64,000 bases of DNA, taken from Photobacterium salinisoli. Its GTDB lineage: Bacteria > Pseudomonadota > Gammaproteobacteria > Enterobacterales > Vibrionaceae. A program made the translations under genes and the position numbers. How positions within the stretch are numbered: the first letter of the stretch is position 1; each line of letters starts with the position of its first letter. The notes beneath the pieces are model-generated. The model did not search any database, was not told the origin of the DNA, and saw only the letters and a program-made list of their open reading frames with translations. Positions 27,278 through 36,805 of this stretch are shown here, piece after piece. The stretch lies in contig NZ_QZMS01000007.1 of assembly GCF_003614885.1 (NCBI RefSeq), positions 2,170,001 through 2,234,000 of the forward strand. Direction: 5' to 3'.

Positions 27278-27742
27278 ATGACAAAAGAGTCCCAACTTCA
27301 GGTCGAAGCCATTAAGAACGGTACTGTCATTGACCACATCCCTGCCAATGTCGGTATCAAGGTGCTGCGCTTGTTCCAACTGCATCAGGCCGAAGAAAAA
27401 GTCACGATTGGCCTCAATCTGCCTTCCTCGGCACAGGGAACCAAAGATTTAATCAAAATCGAAAATGTGTTTCTGAATGAGGAACTGGCTAACCAGCTGG
27501 CGCTCTACGCCCCCAAGGCAACAGTCAACCAGATTGAAGATTATAAAGTAGTGAAAAAGCTCACCCTGTCGCTGCCTTCACAGATTAATGCTGTCTTCAA
27601 ATGCCCGAATTCAAACTGCATTACCCACAACGAGCCTGTCGACAGCAGTTTCAGGGTAGTCACCAAACATGATGAAGTCCGCCTGAAGTGCAAATACTGT
27701 GAGAAAGTGTTCGCGCGCGACATAGTGACCGATTATCACTGA
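27278..27742 (+). CDS. pyrI: Aspartate carbamoyltransferase regulatory subunit
   Basis: The 154-residue regulatory chain that binds CTP and ATP and holds the catalytic trimers together. The zinc site is intact at C109, C114, C138 and C141 (CPNSNC and CKYC), the same numbering as in E. coli PyrI. The N-terminal nucleotide-binding domain contains [15 protein letters not shown] and GLNLPS. GCAGGAGAA precedes the ATG. Confidence 0.98.
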   Translation: MTKESQLQVEAIKNGTVIDHIPANVGIKVLRLFQLHQAEEKVTIGLNLPSSAQGTKDLIKIENVFLNEELANQLALYAPKATVNQIEDYKVVKKLTLSLPSQINAVFKCPNSNCITHNEPVDSSFRVVTKHDEVRLKCKYCEKVFARDIVTDYH

Positions 27743-27744
27743 TA

Positions 27745-27814
27745 TTTCGGTATTCATACCGAAAAACCGCCTGTGACAAAAATAAGAAAGCCGACTCAGC
27801 CCTGAGCCGGCTTT
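27745..27814 (+). terminator. Two successive hairpins after pyrI
   Basis: A first perfect hairpin (TTTCGGTAT-TC-ATACCGAAA, 27745-27764) lies directly after the stop codon. A second (AAAGCCGACTCAG against CTGAGCCGGCTTT, 27787-27814, one mismatch) follows. The second has a weak T-run and is the more likely terminator. The remainder to 28015 holds no gene I can support. Confidence 0.6.
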
Positions 27815-28015
27815 CACGTTTCTTGCCCCTTTTCTGCCTCAGTCCGGCCATTCTCAGTTAGACAACATACTTTCGCCCACACCGTCTCTAGACTCAGGAA
27901 AAGTGCCGCTTTTGGCCCCTTTGGCAGCCAGAACGCCACTCTGTAGAGAAATCCGTACAGAACGGTGGTCAACCCGTTCTGTAAAAGAAAGTGTGACCAA
28001 CAACGAGAACATAGC

Positions 28016-28975
28016 ATGAGTATCTGTGCGCAGTTTTGTCATCGTTATCTCTGGCCCCTGTTATCCGTTCGGCCTGCCATACTGGCCGGCCTGGCCCTGT
28101 CCGGCTGTGTGATGACAAATGGTGACGTCTTTGATGCACCGAAACATATGGCCAACCAGCAAGTTATTATCGGGGTGCCCATTTTGCTGGGCGGATTTGG
28201 CTCGGCTGTTCCTGTTACCCCGCATTTGCAGGTGACGGCCAAACATGTTGCGCGCTATTCCTGGAACCGGGATGTGATCTATCATCCGCTGTGCGATCTG
28301 GCGCTGATCCGTACTGACTCTGCTCAGATCCCTACCTGGGGCTTAATTTTTCCGGATCAGCCCGTGGTCCATCAGGGCCACTCTCTGCTCGGGACCAGCA
28401 TAGAGGGCAAAGGAAAATATCTGCAGGATGTGATAGATACCAACACTAACTGTCTGTATTCACTGAGTGATGCGCCGGTCATGTCAGGCATGAGCGGCGG
28501 CCCAGTGTTCAATGACGCCGGTGAAATCGTCGGTATTACCGTGGCCATCGTCGATAACCCGGAAGATCTCGCCAACCTGCGCCCGGCTGCGCGATACAGC
28601 CAGTTTGTCCCTGCCACACTGATTTTTGACTGGCTGCAGGAGCTGGGTATACGCCCTGTATCCGCCAGCCCAGCGCTGGCCAGCGCCCAGGTCTCGCCTT
28701 ATGTTAATCGCCTGAACCGCAGTACTGACGTGCCCGCTTCGCTGGGCCTGCCCGGTAACCAGCATCACAGTGGCAACGGCCTGACACCGCTTGCCGCCCC
28801 GCTCACCAGCTATGCAACGCCAGTGTCCGGGTCGTTCCCGCCGCCGGATGAAAACAGTAATGACGTGGCCCTGCAGCACAGTTCGACGACTCTCTATCAG
28901 GAAGGAAAACCCGATAGCAGCCGTTCGCCAGCCGAGGCCATCCAAAACCTGAGCAATGATCCCACGTTCCGTTAG
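28016..28975 (+). CDS. Trypsin-like serine protease lipoprotein
   Basis: A 319-residue predicted lipoprotein: a basic start, a hydrophobic stretch and lipobox L28-S29-G30-C31, with Val at +2 (compatible with outer-membrane sorting). A compact trypsin-fold domain follows with a plausible catalytic triad: H77 in VTAKHV, D94 in CDLALIR and S160 in GMSGGPVF. The last 90 or so residues are rich in Pro, Ser, Asn and Gln and look disordered. It resembles S1/S46-type or DegP-less trypsin-like peptidase_2 proteins, but I cannot name an orthologue or substrate. The open frame extends 17 codons upstream; 28016 is preferred because it starts just before the signal sequence. Confidence 0.75.
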   Translation: MSICAQFCHRYLWPLLSVRPAILAGLALSGCVMTNGDVFDAPKHMANQQVIIGVPILLGGFGSAVPVTPHLQVTAKHVARYSWNRDVIYHPLCDLALIRTDSAQIPTWGLIFPDQPVVHQGHSLLGTSIEGKGKYLQDVIDTNTNCLYSLSDAPVMSGMSGGPVFNDAGEIVGITVAIVDNPEDLANLRPAARYSQFVPATLIFDWLQELGIRPVSASPALASAQVSPYVNRLNRSTDVPASLGLPGNQHHSGNGLTPLAAPLTSYATPVSGSFPPPDENSNDVALQHSSTTLYQEGKPDSSRSPAEAIQNLSNDPTFR

Positions 28976-29054
28976 CAAACCTTTTGACCTGTTCGTCAAG
29001 GCATTGCACACTAGAGGCCGTAAGCATTTCTGTTGAAGCCAAAAAGGATCAAAC

Positions 29055-29444
29055 ATGACTCAAGTACTGCACACAGACAAAGCACCTGCCGCTATCGGCC
29101 CATACGTTCAGGGTGTTGATCTCGGTAACATGGTTCTGACTTCGGGCCAGATCCCGGTCAACCCGGTAACGGGAGAAGTGCCGGAAGATATCGCCGCTCA
29201 GGCTCGCCAGTCGCTGGAGAACGTCAAAGCGGTGGTCGAATCTTCAGGTCTGAAAGTGGCGGATATCGTGAAAATGACGGTGTTTGTGAAGGATCTGAAC
29301 GATTTTGGCACAGTCAATGAAGTGTACGGCAATTTCTTTGATGAAAACCACGCCTCCTACCCGGCGCGCTCTTGTGTGGAAGTGGCTCGTCTGCCAAAAG
29401 ATGTCAAAATCGAAATTGAAGCCATTGCGGTACGCAAAGCCTGA
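29055..29444 (+). CDS. ridA: RidA family reactive-intermediate deaminase
   Basis: A 129-residue RidA/YjgF/TdcF protein that hydrolyses reactive enamine/imine intermediates such as 2-aminoacrylate, protecting PLP enzymes. Signature segments: APAAIGPYVQGVDLGNMVLT, SGQIPVNP, and the C-terminal YPARSCVEVARLPKDVKIEI with its conserved Arg. It lies a short way downstream of pyrBI, as in many gamma-proteobacteria. AAGGA precedes the ATG and a strong terminator follows. Confidence 0.96.
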   Translation: MTQVLHTDKAPAAIGPYVQGVDLGNMVLTSGQIPVNPVTGEVPEDIAAQARQSLENVKAVVESSGLKVADIVKMTVFVKDLNDFGTVNEVYGNFFDENHASYPARSCVEVARLPKDVKIEIEAIAVRKA

Positions 29445-29470
29445 GGCTTCCCTGCATAATGCACGACACA

Positions 29471-29498
29471 AAAAAGACGGGGTTATCCCGTCTTTTTT
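29471..29498. terminator. Bidirectional terminator between ridA and idi
   Basis: AAAAAGACGGG and CCCGTCTTTTTT arms around a short loop, flanked by A- and T-runs, between converging genes. Confidence 0.9.
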
Positions 29499-29499
29499 G

Positions 29500-30033
29500 T
29501 TATCTGAGTGATGCCAGCACCTTGTGATACACCTGACTGAACCAGGCCGTAAACCGTTCCGGATTGCTGTCCAGACAAGCGCTTAACTCCGCTTGTGGCC
29601 ACCAGCGACAGGCCATGACCTCTTGCGGGTTCGGGACTATGTTCAGCTCTGAGGCTTCCGCCACCAGGACATAATCCAGTTCGTGTTCTGTCAAATCATT
29701 ATCCAGTTCAGCCCGGTAAATAAAGCGGGCGACCTGCTCAAACTGCGCCACCCCGCGTATCCCCATTTCCTCGCTCAGCCGGCGTATCGCAGCCTGCTGC
29801 AGACTCTCACCGTCACGAGGATGCGAGCAGCAGGTGTTGGTCCATAAACCACCGCTGTGATACTTGGTTAGTGCTCGCTGTTGCAGTAAAAATTCAAGGC
29901 CGGATTCCGTCCGGCGGTAAAGCAGGACAGAGAATGCAAGGTGCAGACTGCCGTCACGGTGAGCCTGCATTTTTTCCGCCAGCCCCAGGTGCTCACCGGC
30001 CTGATTGACTAATATCACATATTCCCGGCTCAT
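29500..30033 (-). CDS. idi: Isopentenyl-diphosphate delta-isomerase, type I
   Basis: A 177-residue Nudix-fold enzyme interconverting IPP and DMAPP for isoprenoid synthesis. The active-site cysteine is in TNTCCSHP (C69 by alignment with E. coli TNSVCGHP). Metal-binding His residues are in the H25 region (AHRDGSLHLAF), and the Nudix-like helix is AAIRRLSEEMGI. The ATG at 30033 is preferred; a GTG lies one codon upstream. With an MEP pathway the enzyme is dispensable, and its presence is patchy among Vibrionaceae. It overlaps the edge of the shared terminator. Confidence 0.93.
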   Translation of the reverse strand: MSREYVILVNQAGEHLGLAEKMQAHRDGSLHLAFSVLLYRRTESGLEFLLQQRALTKYHSGGLWTNTCCSHPRDGESLQQAAIRRLSEEMGIRGVAQFEQVARFIYRAELDNDLTEHELDYVLVAEASELNIVPNPQEVMACRWWPQAELSACLDSNPERFTAWFSQVYHKVLASLR

Positions 30034-30080
30034 CACTCACCACTCTGACAGCAAAGGGCGTACCGCCCTGAAAACAAAGA

Positions 30081-30097
30081 CAGGCCCTGATGGCCTG
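30081..30097 (-). terminator. Terminator of plsC
   Basis: CAGGCC-CTGAT-GGCCTG hairpin 34 bases after the plsC stop; the minus strand continues TCTTTGTTTTC. Confidence 0.65.
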
Positions 30098-30130
30098 CCT
30101 TCCTGACAATTCGACGCAATCCCAGCACTG

Positions 30131-30856
30131 TTATTTTGCTGAGCGGGCCTGCGCTTCGGCGTTCAGATCATCCAGCTTAGCCGCCATCAGATAGCGACAG
30201 CGTTCTGACAACTCGCGGACATCCTCTTTGGTCATGCCTTCTGTTGAAACAGGCGGCATCACTTCAACAATCACCACGCCGTTGTCCCAGCGATTAAATT
30301 TCACCTTGTCGGTGGAGCTGCACACAATAGGTACCACAGGCACACCGGCACTGATAGCGGCATGAAAGGCACCGGTTTTAAAAGGCAACAGGCCCCGGCC
30401 ACGAGAACGCGTCCCTTCCGGGAACATCCAGACCGAGACATTACGTTCTTTGATTTTCTCTACTACCTGACTGATAGTGCCCATCGCTTTACTGCGATTG
30501 GCGCGGTCAATCAGAATATTACCTGTCAGCCAGTATAGCTGACCAAATAACGGCATCCACAGCAGGCTTTTCTTGCCGACAGTCACAGTACGCGGCAGCA
30601 CGGCACCTGAAATCGTAAACAGATCATAGTTATTCTGATGATTACCAATATGGACACTCGGGCCGACTTCCCGCGCGGCGTCTGCCACGCGCAATTCCAG
30701 TTTAATCCCCAGAATGCGTGACATTTTCGCGAAATACAGCGCAATAGTGTGGACGTGTTTCGGGTTACGCGGGCTTAACAGGCAGTAACCACAGCCAAAC
30801 ACAAACATGACGATGGCAAACAGCGTCAATGCCAACAGTCGTAATACAGCAATCAT
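30131..30856 (-). CDS. plsC: 1-acyl-sn-glycerol-3-phosphate acyltransferase
   Basis: A 241-residue inner-membrane enzyme that acylates lysophosphatidic acid to phosphatidic acid. An N-terminal hydrophobic helix (about residues 3-25) precedes the acyltransferase motifs: GNHQNNYDLF (HX4D) near residue 73, GKKSLLWMP, and FPEGTRSRG near 144, then VPVVPIV. The ATG at 30856 has GAGGAG upstream; the 38-codon extension is rejected. It follows parC on the same strand as in other gamma-proteobacteria, but a hairpin separates them. Confidence 0.96.
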   Translation of the reverse strand: MIAVLRLLALTLFAIVMFVFGCGYCLLSPRNPKHVHTIALYFAKMSRILGIKLELRVADAAREVGPSVHIGNHQNNYDLFTISGAVLPRTVTVGKKSLLWMPLFGQLYWLTGNILIDRANRSKAMGTISQVVEKIKERNVSVWMFPEGTRSRGRGLLPFKTGAFHAAISAGVPVVPIVCSSTDKVKFNRWDNGVVIVEVMPPVSTEGMTKEDVRELSERCRYLMAAKLDDLNAEAQARSAK

Positions 30857-30974
30857 CAGATTCTCCTCAGCGTACAAGCGTGCGCTAGTATACTCAGTCA
30901 AAGGGAAATTACACCCTTCTCTCGGCTTTTTTGTTTGATCCTGACGCCATTTTCGTTCGGTATAGCGCAAATAA

Positions 30975-30999
30975 AATAAGCCTCTGAACGAGGCTTATT
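30975..30999 (-). terminator. Terminator of parC
   Basis: AATAAGCCTC and GAGGCTTATT perfect 10-base arms around TGAAC; on the minus strand a T-rich run follows. It lies 30 bases past the parC stop. Confidence 0.85.
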
Positions 31000-31028
31000 T
31001 TGTCTAATACGCTGACGGGGAATGGCAA

Positions 31029-33293
31029 TCAGCTATCTTCATTCTGATCCGGATAAGTAATTTCATAACTGGTGACCCGCTGCAGACCGCGAGGCAGCAT
31101 AGTGCCCCTTCTGCCACGCTCACCATAGAAATTCTCAAGATCCGACACTTTCAGGCCCAGCTTACGCTTACCTGCGTACAGGGTAAGCTCACTGCCTGCC
31201 GGTAAGACCAGCAAGTGAGACAAAAACTCTTCCCTGGCTTTGGCTCTGGCTGAAGGAATGTTGATAATCTTGTTGCCCTTGCCTTTACCCAGTTGCGGCA
31301 GATCCTGGATCGGGAAGATCAGCATACGGCCTTCATTGGTGATCGCCAGCACCTGATCTTTGCTCAGATCCGAGATGGGCTGAGGCGGCATCACTTCACA
31401 TTCCGCCGGTACCGACAGCAAGGCCTTACCATTGCGGTTCTTGGAGATCATGTCGCTGGCCTTGCAGACAAAACCATAACCGGCATCAGAGGCCATCAGC
31501 CAGTATTGCTCCTCCTCAGACATCAGCACCTGACGCACGCTGCTGCCGGCCGTGATATTGAGACGGCCGGTCACAGGTTCACCCTGGCTCCTTGCCGAGG
31601 GCAGTGTATGAGATTCCAGTGCATAGCTGCGGCCATCGCTGCCGATAAAGATCGCAGGCTGATTACTCTTACCGCGGGCATGGCTCAGGTAACTGTCGCC
31701 AGACTTAAAGTTCAGGCTGCTCGGATCCACCTCATGCCCTTTGGCGTGACGGATCCAGCCTTTATCGGACAGCACCACAGTAATGGCTTCGCTTGGCAGC
31801 AAATCACGCTCAGTCATCGCCTTGGCTTCTGCTCGCTCAACCAGCGGCGAGCGGCGCTCATCACCGTATGTCTCGGCATCGGCCAGAATTTCTTTCTTCA
31901 GCAAAGTGTTCATGCGTCGCTCAGAGCCCAGCAGCTGTTCCAGCTTCTCACGCTCCTTGCTCAACTCATCCTGCTCGCCGCGGATCTTGATCTCTTCCAG
32001 CTTGGCTAACTGGCGTAATTTGATCTCAAGAATGGCTTCGGCCTGTGTCGCACTCAGCCCGAAGCGGCTGATCAGCTCGGCTTTCGGATCGTCTTCCGTG
32101 CGGATAATCTCAATCACTTCGTCGATATTGAGATAAGCCGCCAGTAAACCTTCAAGAATGTGCAGGCGCGCCAGCACTTTATCCAGACGGTGCTGCAAAC
32201 GGCGGCGCACAGTTTCGCGACGGTAGACCAGCCATTCCGACAAAATAGTCACCAGGCCTTTGACCTGAGGACGGCCATCCAGCCCCAGCATGTTGAGGTT
32301 AACCCGGAAGCTCTTTTCTAAATCAGTTGAGGCAAAGAGATGCTCCATCAACTGCTCGGCATCGACCCGGTTGGAACGCGGCACGATAACAATTCGGGTC
32401 GGATTCTCATGATCCGACTCATCACGCAAATCTTCCACCAGCGGCAGCTTCTTGGCGCGCATCATACCGGCAATCTGCTCCAGCAACTTGGAGCCGGACA
32501 CCTGATGCGGCAATGCGGTGATAATGATTTCGCCGTTGTCCTTCGACCACACAGCACGCATCTTCACGCTGCCTTTACCGGTACGGTAAATTCTTTTCAG
32601 ATCCTCACTGGAAGAGGTGATCTCCGCTTCCGTCGGGTAATCCGGGCCTTTGACGAATTCCATCATGGCATCCAGATCCGCCTGCGGATTCTCGATCAGG
32701 TGCACCACGGCATTGGCCACTTCACGGGCGTTATGCGGCGGAATATCTGTCGCCATACCAACGGCGATTCCTGTTACCCCATTGAGCAAAATATGCGGCA
32801 GCCGGGCTGGCAGCATAGTCGGCTCTTTCATGGTGCCGTCGAAGTTCAGCCCCCATTCCACCGTGCCCTGGCCCAGCTCACTCAGCAGGATTTCAGAGAA
32901 ACGGGACAGGCGCGATTCGGTATAACGCATCGCGGCGAACGATTTCGGATCATCCGGGGCACCCCAGTTTCCCTGACCGTCAACCAGCGGATAACGGTAC
33001 GAGAAAGGCTGCGCCATCAGTACCATAGCTTCATAACAGGCCGAATCGCCGTGTGGATGGTACTTACCCAGTACGTCACCGACCGTACGGGCCGATTTTT
33101 TGTATTTGGCTGTGGCGCTCAGGCCCAGCTCTGACATAGCGTAAATAATCCGGCGTTGTACCGGTTTCAGGCCATCGCCGATAAACGGCAGGGCCCGGTC
33201 CATGATTACGTACATGGAGTAATTCAGATAGGCATCTTCAGTAAACTTGCGCAGCGGAAGCTGCTCGATACCTTCCATTGAGACATCAGTCAT
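31029..33293 (-). CDS. parC: DNA topoisomerase IV subunit A
   Basis: The 754-residue DNA-cleaving subunit of topoisomerase IV, which decatenates daughter chromosomes. The N-terminal breakage-reunion domain includes the catalytic Tyr in [11 protein letters not shown] (about residue 121). The quinolone-determining region reads [15 protein letters not shown], with the Ser and Glu that quinolone-resistant strains usually change both unaltered. Helical coiled arms (about 380-480) and a C-terminal beta-pinwheel domain follow. It lies 71 bases downstream of parE. Confidence 0.98.
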   Translation of the reverse strand: MTDVSMEGIEQLPLRKFTEDAYLNYSMYVIMDRALPFIGDGLKPVQRRIIYAMSELGLSATAKYKKSARTVGDVLGKYHPHGDSACYEAMVLMAQPFSYRYPLVDGQGNWGAPDDPKSFAAMRYTESRLSRFSEILLSELGQGTVEWGLNFDGTMKEPTMLPARLPHILLNGVTGIAVGMATDIPPHNAREVANAVVHLIENPQADLDAMMEFVKGPDYPTEAEITSSSEDLKRIYRTGKGSVKMRAVWSKDNGEIIITALPHQVSGSKLLEQIAGMMRAKKLPLVEDLRDESDHENPTRIVIVPRSNRVDAEQLMEHLFASTDLEKSFRVNLNMLGLDGRPQVKGLVTILSEWLVYRRETVRRRLQHRLDKVLARLHILEGLLAAYLNIDEVIEIIRTEDDPKAELISRFGLSATQAEAILEIKLRQLAKLEEIKIRGEQDELSKEREKLEQLLGSERRMNTLLKKEILADAETYGDERRSPLVERAEAKAMTERDLLPSEAITVVLSDKGWIRHAKGHEVDPSSLNFKSGDSYLSHARGKSNQPAIFIGSDGRSYALESHTLPSARSQGEPVTGRLNITAGSSVRQVLMSEEEQYWLMASDAGYGFVCKASDMISKNRNGKALLSVPAECEVMPPQPISDLSKDQVLAITNEGRMLIFPIQDLPQLGKGKGNKIINIPSARAKAREEFLSHLLVLPAGSELTLYAGKRKLGLKVSDLENFYGERGRRGTMLPRGLQRVTSYEITYPDQNEDS

Positions 33294-33320
33294 GGTGGCT
33301 AAATCCGTGTTGTCCTGATA

Positions 33321-33341
33321 CCTGCCGGTCTGACCGGCAGG
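33321..33341 (-). repeat. Perfect inverted repeat between parE and parC
   Basis: CCTGCCGGT-CTG-ACCGGCAGG, a perfect nine-base stem without a following T-run, in the 71-base gap. It could stabilise or process the parE-parC message or partially terminate it. Confidence 0.55.
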
Positions 33342-33364
33342 CGGAAATCATCAATTGGCGTGGC

Positions 33365-35254
33365 TCAGACTTCCACGTCGGCCAGATCACCCTTGCTTTG
33401 CAGCCAGCTACGGCGGTCTTCAGCACGCTTTTTACCCAGCAGCATATCCATCATCTGCAGCGTCTGCTCGTCATCATCCACTGTCAGTTGCACCAAACGG
33501 CGCGTATTGGGATCCATAGTGGTTTCACGCAGCTGCATCGGGTTCATCTCACCCAGACCTTTAAAGCGCTGCACATTCACTTTGCCGCGTTTACCGCTGA
33601 GGCGATCGAGGATGCCTTCTTTTTCCGCCTCGTCCAGGGCGTAATACACTTCTTTCCCCAGATCAATCCGGTACAAAGGCGGCATGGCGATATAGACGTG
33701 GCCGGCTCGTACCAAGGCTTCAAAATGCTTCATGAACAGCGCACATAACAAGGTGGCGATATGCAGACCATCCGAGTCGGCATCAGCCAGCACACAAATC
33801 TTACCGTAGCGCAGCCCGCTCAGATCATCACTGTCCGGATCGATCCCCAGGGCCACAGAAATATCATGTACTTCCTGTGAGGCCAGTACCTGATCCGCCG
33901 ACACTTCCCAGGTGTTCAGAATCTTACCGCGCAACGGCATGATCGCCTGAAACACACGATCACGAGCCTGTTTGGCCGATCCGCCGGCTGAGTCACCTTC
34001 CACCAGAAACAGTTCGGTTCGGCTGAGATCCTGCTGCGAACAGTCGGCTAATTTGCCAGGCAGCGCCGGGCCACTGGTGACTTTTTTACGCACCACTTTC
34101 TTGCTGGCCCGCATCCGCCGATGGGCGTTGGCAATGCACAATTCCGCCAGCTGTTCGGCAATTTGCGGACGCTCATTCAGCCACAGGCTGAACGCATCTT
34201 TGACCACGCCCGAGACAAATGCCGCGCACTGGCGGGATGACAAGCGTTCTTTGGTCTGGCCGGCAAACTGCGGGTCCTGCATTTTCACCGACAGCACATA
34301 GGCACAGCGCTCCCAGATATCGTCAGCCGTCAGCTTCACGCCACGCGGCAGCAGGTTTCGGAATTCACAGAATTCCCGCATCGCATCGAGCAAGCCCTGG
34401 CGCAGACCATTAACATGTGTACCCCCCTGTGCCGTTGGGATCAGGTTGACATAGCTTTCAGTGATTAATTCACCGCCTTCCGGCAACCAGACCACGGCCC
34501 AGTCGGCCGCTTCGGTCTGCCCGGCAAAAACCCCGGTAAAGGGGGATTCCGGCAGCAGGGTATAGCCCTTGACGCCTTCAAACAGGTAATCTTTCAGGCC
34601 ATCTTCGTAGCACCAGCGCAGGGTTTCGTTAGCTAATTTGTCGGTGAAAACAATTTCCAGGCCAGGGCACAATACGGCTTTGGCTTTCAGCACGCTTTTC
34701 AGACGGCTGACGGAAAATTTCGGGCTGTCGAAATACTTACCATCCGGCCAGAAATGGACACGCGTCCCTTTGGCGCGGCGGCCGCAGGTATCAATGACTT
34801 CGAGTTCACTGACTTTATCGCCGTGTTCAAAAGCAATCTGATACACCTGCCCGTCACGCTTGACCGTGACTTCAACGCGCTTAGAGAGCGCATTCACTAC
34901 AGAGATCCCGACCCCGTGCAAGCCGCCTGAGAACTGGTAGTTTTTGTTAGAAAATTTGCCGCCTGCATGAAGTTTACACAGGATCAGCTCAACCCCGGAT
35001 ACCCCTTCTTCCGGGTGAATATCCACAGGCATACCCCGGCCGTCATCAATCACCTCAAGCGACTGATCTTCGTGCAGGATCACTTCGACTTTCCTGGCAT
35101 GGCCAGCCAGGGCTTCATCGACACTGTTGTCGATGACTTCCTGACCCAGGTGGTTTGGCCGCGCCGTGTCGGTATACATGCCTGGGCGACGTCGAACCGG
35201 CTCTAGGCCGTTCAGAACCTCAATGGCTCCAGCGTTATAGCTTTGGTCTGTCAT
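33365..35254 (-). CDS. parE: DNA topoisomerase IV subunit B
   Basis: The 629-residue ATPase subunit of topoisomerase IV. The GHKL ATPase motifs are VIDNSVDEALAGHA (near residue 40), DDGRGMPVDIHPEE and GGLHGVGISVVNALS. The TOPRIM domain carries EGDSAGGSA near 417 and DADSDGLHIATLL near 490. The N-terminus MTDQSYNAGAIEVLNGLEPV is typical. It sits downstream of yqiA across a 120-base gap containing an inverted repeat. Confidence 0.98.
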   Translation of the reverse strand: MTDQSYNAGAIEVLNGLEPVRRRPGMYTDTARPNHLGQEVIDNSVDEALAGHARKVEVILHEDQSLEVIDDGRGMPVDIHPEEGVSGVELILCKLHAGGKFSNKNYQFSGGLHGVGISVVNALSKRVEVTVKRDGQVYQIAFEHGDKVSELEVIDTCGRRAKGTRVHFWPDGKYFDSPKFSVSRLKSVLKAKAVLCPGLEIVFTDKLANETLRWCYEDGLKDYLFEGVKGYTLLPESPFTGVFAGQTEAADWAVVWLPEGGELITESYVNLIPTAQGGTHVNGLRQGLLDAMREFCEFRNLLPRGVKLTADDIWERCAYVLSVKMQDPQFAGQTKERLSSRQCAAFVSGVVKDAFSLWLNERPQIAEQLAELCIANAHRRMRASKKVVRKKVTSGPALPGKLADCSQQDLSRTELFLVEGDSAGGSAKQARDRVFQAIMPLRGKILNTWEVSADQVLASQEVHDISVALGIDPDSDDLSGLRYGKICVLADADSDGLHIATLLCALFMKHFEALVRAGHVYIAMPPLYRIDLGKEVYYALDEAEKEGILDRLSGKRGKVNVQRFKGLGEMNPMQLRETTMDPNTRRLVQLTVDDDEQTLQMMDMLLGKKRAEDRRSWLQSKGDLADVEV

Positions 35255-35298
35255 AGATTCGGAAAGTTACGAGAAAATGTTGCCACAATAGTCAGTAA

Positions 35299-35323
35299 CC
35301 TCAGCCTTGATGTCAAGCTGAGG
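35299..35323 (-). repeat. Inverted repeat between yqiA and parE
   Basis: CCTCAGC and GCTGAGG enclose an inner TTGA-TG-TCAA, making an almost continuous 11-base stem 51 bases after yqiA and 45 bases before parE. No T-run follows on the minus strand. Partial termination, mRNA processing or a protein-binding dyad are all possible. Confidence 0.5.
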
Positions 35324-35374
35324 CTAATACGAGTCATTAAACAATGCCGTGCCCGAAAGCAGGCTGCGAAACAG

Positions 35375-35953
35375 TTATAAACCTAAAAAGCGGACAATAT
35401 CGGCGGGATAACGATTAAATCCAATAAAACTGTGATCGCCGTTCGGTTCTACCGTCTGACGACAGGCTGCATACTTTTCCACCGCCTGACGGTAGTCCAG
35501 TACTTCATCACCTTCCTGTTGCAATAACCACAGTAAATCCGGCTGATCCAGCTCAGGAATCTCAAGCACTTTCAGCTCGTCCATATGAACCGGCGACAAA
35601 GCGTACTTCTCTTGCGTATACGGATTGACCTGCTCACCCAGATAATCTGCCAGCAACTCAAAAGGTTTCACCGCCGGGTTGACCAGCACAGCAGGCAGGC
35701 GATGCCGCTGGCTCAGCCAGGTAGCCAGATAGCCGCCCAGCGAGCTGCCCACCAGGCCAATGCGATATGTCGGCTTTAACTCAGTCACTAATGTATCAAT
35801 AGACTGCGCTGCCTGGCTCGGGTAAGAAGGTAATTGTGGGATCTCAAGCCGGATATCAGGCCGGTTCGCCTGGCAGTATTCTGCCATGAGGCGGGCTTTC
35901 ATCGATTGCGGCGAGCTGTTGAAACCGTGCAGATAAAGCAGCAAAGATTTCAT
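35375..35953 (-). CDS. yqiA: YqiA-type esterase (alpha/beta hydrolase)
   Basis: A 192-residue alpha/beta hydrolase. It starts KSLLLYLHGFNSSPQSMKA (oxyanion-hole HGF), has the nucleophile elbow GLVGSSLGGYLA near residue 75, and the His of GDHSFIGF near 173. E. coli YqiA hydrolyses acyl-CoA and short p-nitrophenyl esters in vitro; the natural substrate is unclear. Its ATG shares one base with the cpdA stop (TGATG), so it is coupled to cpdA in the nudF-yqiB-cpdA-yqiA operon. Confidence 0.95.
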   Translation of the reverse strand: MKSLLLYLHGFNSSPQSMKARLMAEYCQANRPDIRLEIPQLPSYPSQAAQSIDTLVTELKPTYRIGLVGSSLGGYLATWLSQRHRLPAVLVNPAVKPFELLADYLGEQVNPYTQEKYALSPVHMDELKVLEIPELDQPDLLWLLQQEGDEVLDYRQAVEKYAACRQTVEPNGDHSFIGFNRYPADIVRFLGL

Positions 35954-36777
35954 CAGTAACCTGCAGCGTCAAACTGAGGAGTGAAGCTACGTTGGCGTAC
36001 CCGCTCGACTTTGGTCTCAATCTCGCCGTTCGCTTGCAGGCTCAGCCATCGCCATCCGGGATTGGACTGATCCAGGGCAAAATCGTTGGAGTCAGGTTTG
36101 AACTGAATACAGGTCGACGGCGTGGCCAGCACCCGAACCCCCTGATGCAGCACATCCAGCTCCTGGTGAATATGACCGCACAATACGGCTTTCACCTGAG
36201 GATACTCAGAGACCACCTGCCAGAAAGCCTGATGATTTTTCAGCTGATGCTGATCCAGCCAGCGGCTGCCGGCAGCCAGCGGATGATGGTGCAGTAGCAC
36301 CAGCGCATGGCGATCAGGATGGGCAGCCAGCGCCTGATCCAGCATCTGAAGCTGATCCCGGCTTAATTCACCGTGCGGTACGCCTACCACCTGACTGTCA
36401 AGCAAAATGACCTGCCAACGCTCACCGGCCAGCACCTGATCACAGGCCTTGATTTGCGGTGAAGGCAACACACTTTTCATGCTGGGTTGATAGTCGTGAT
36501 TGCCGGGCAGCCAGAAGCAGGGCTGCACCCAGCGCCCGATCCCATCGGCAAAACGCTGATAGGAGGCCGGCGTGTGATCCTGCGAGATATCACCCGTTGC
36601 AATAATGGCATGAAACGGGCGTAGCTGAGCCGCCACTTCTTCGAGTACGGCATGAAAGCTGTCTTTTGTTGCTACACCCAGCAGGCTGCCTTTGTCATCC
36701 GCAAATAAATGGGTGTCGGTCAGTTGCAGCAAAAGTACACTATCTGAATTATCCTGCGGCAGAGAATAGGTCTGCAA
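35953..36777 (-). CDS. cpdA: 3',5'-cyclic-AMP phosphodiesterase CpdA
   Basis: A 274-residue class III phosphodiesterase that degrades cAMP and so tunes CRP activity. Metallophosphoesterase motifs in order: QLTDTHLF near residue 17, ATGDISQDHTP near 60, LPGNHDYQPSM near 94, LLHHHPLAAGSRWL near 160 and LCGHIHQELD near 199. The start is TTG at 36777: AAGGT lies nine bases upstream and no ATG or GTG lies in frame nearby. It is 28 bases after yqiB in the operon. Confidence 0.94.
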   Translation of the reverse strand: MQTYSLPQDNSDSVLLLQLTDTHLFADDKGSLLGVATKDSFHAVLEEVAAQLRPFHAIIATGDISQDHTPASYQRFADGIGRWVQPCFWLPGNHDYQPSMKSVLPSPQIKACDQVLAGERWQVILLDSQVVGVPHGELSRDQLQMLDQALAAHPDRHALVLLHHHPLAAGSRWLDQHQLKNHQAFWQVVSEYPQVKAVLCGHIHQELDVLHQGVRVLATPSTCIQFKPDSNDFALDQSNPGWRWLSLQANGEIETKVERVRQRSFTPQFDAAGY

Positions 36778-36805
36778 AACGTCAAAACCTTGTTGAATGA
36801 AATCG

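Noticed and set aside
33030..33090. Possible quinolone-resistance substitutions in ParC
   Set aside because: The [12 protein letters not shown] segment has the usual susceptible Ser and Glu residues.
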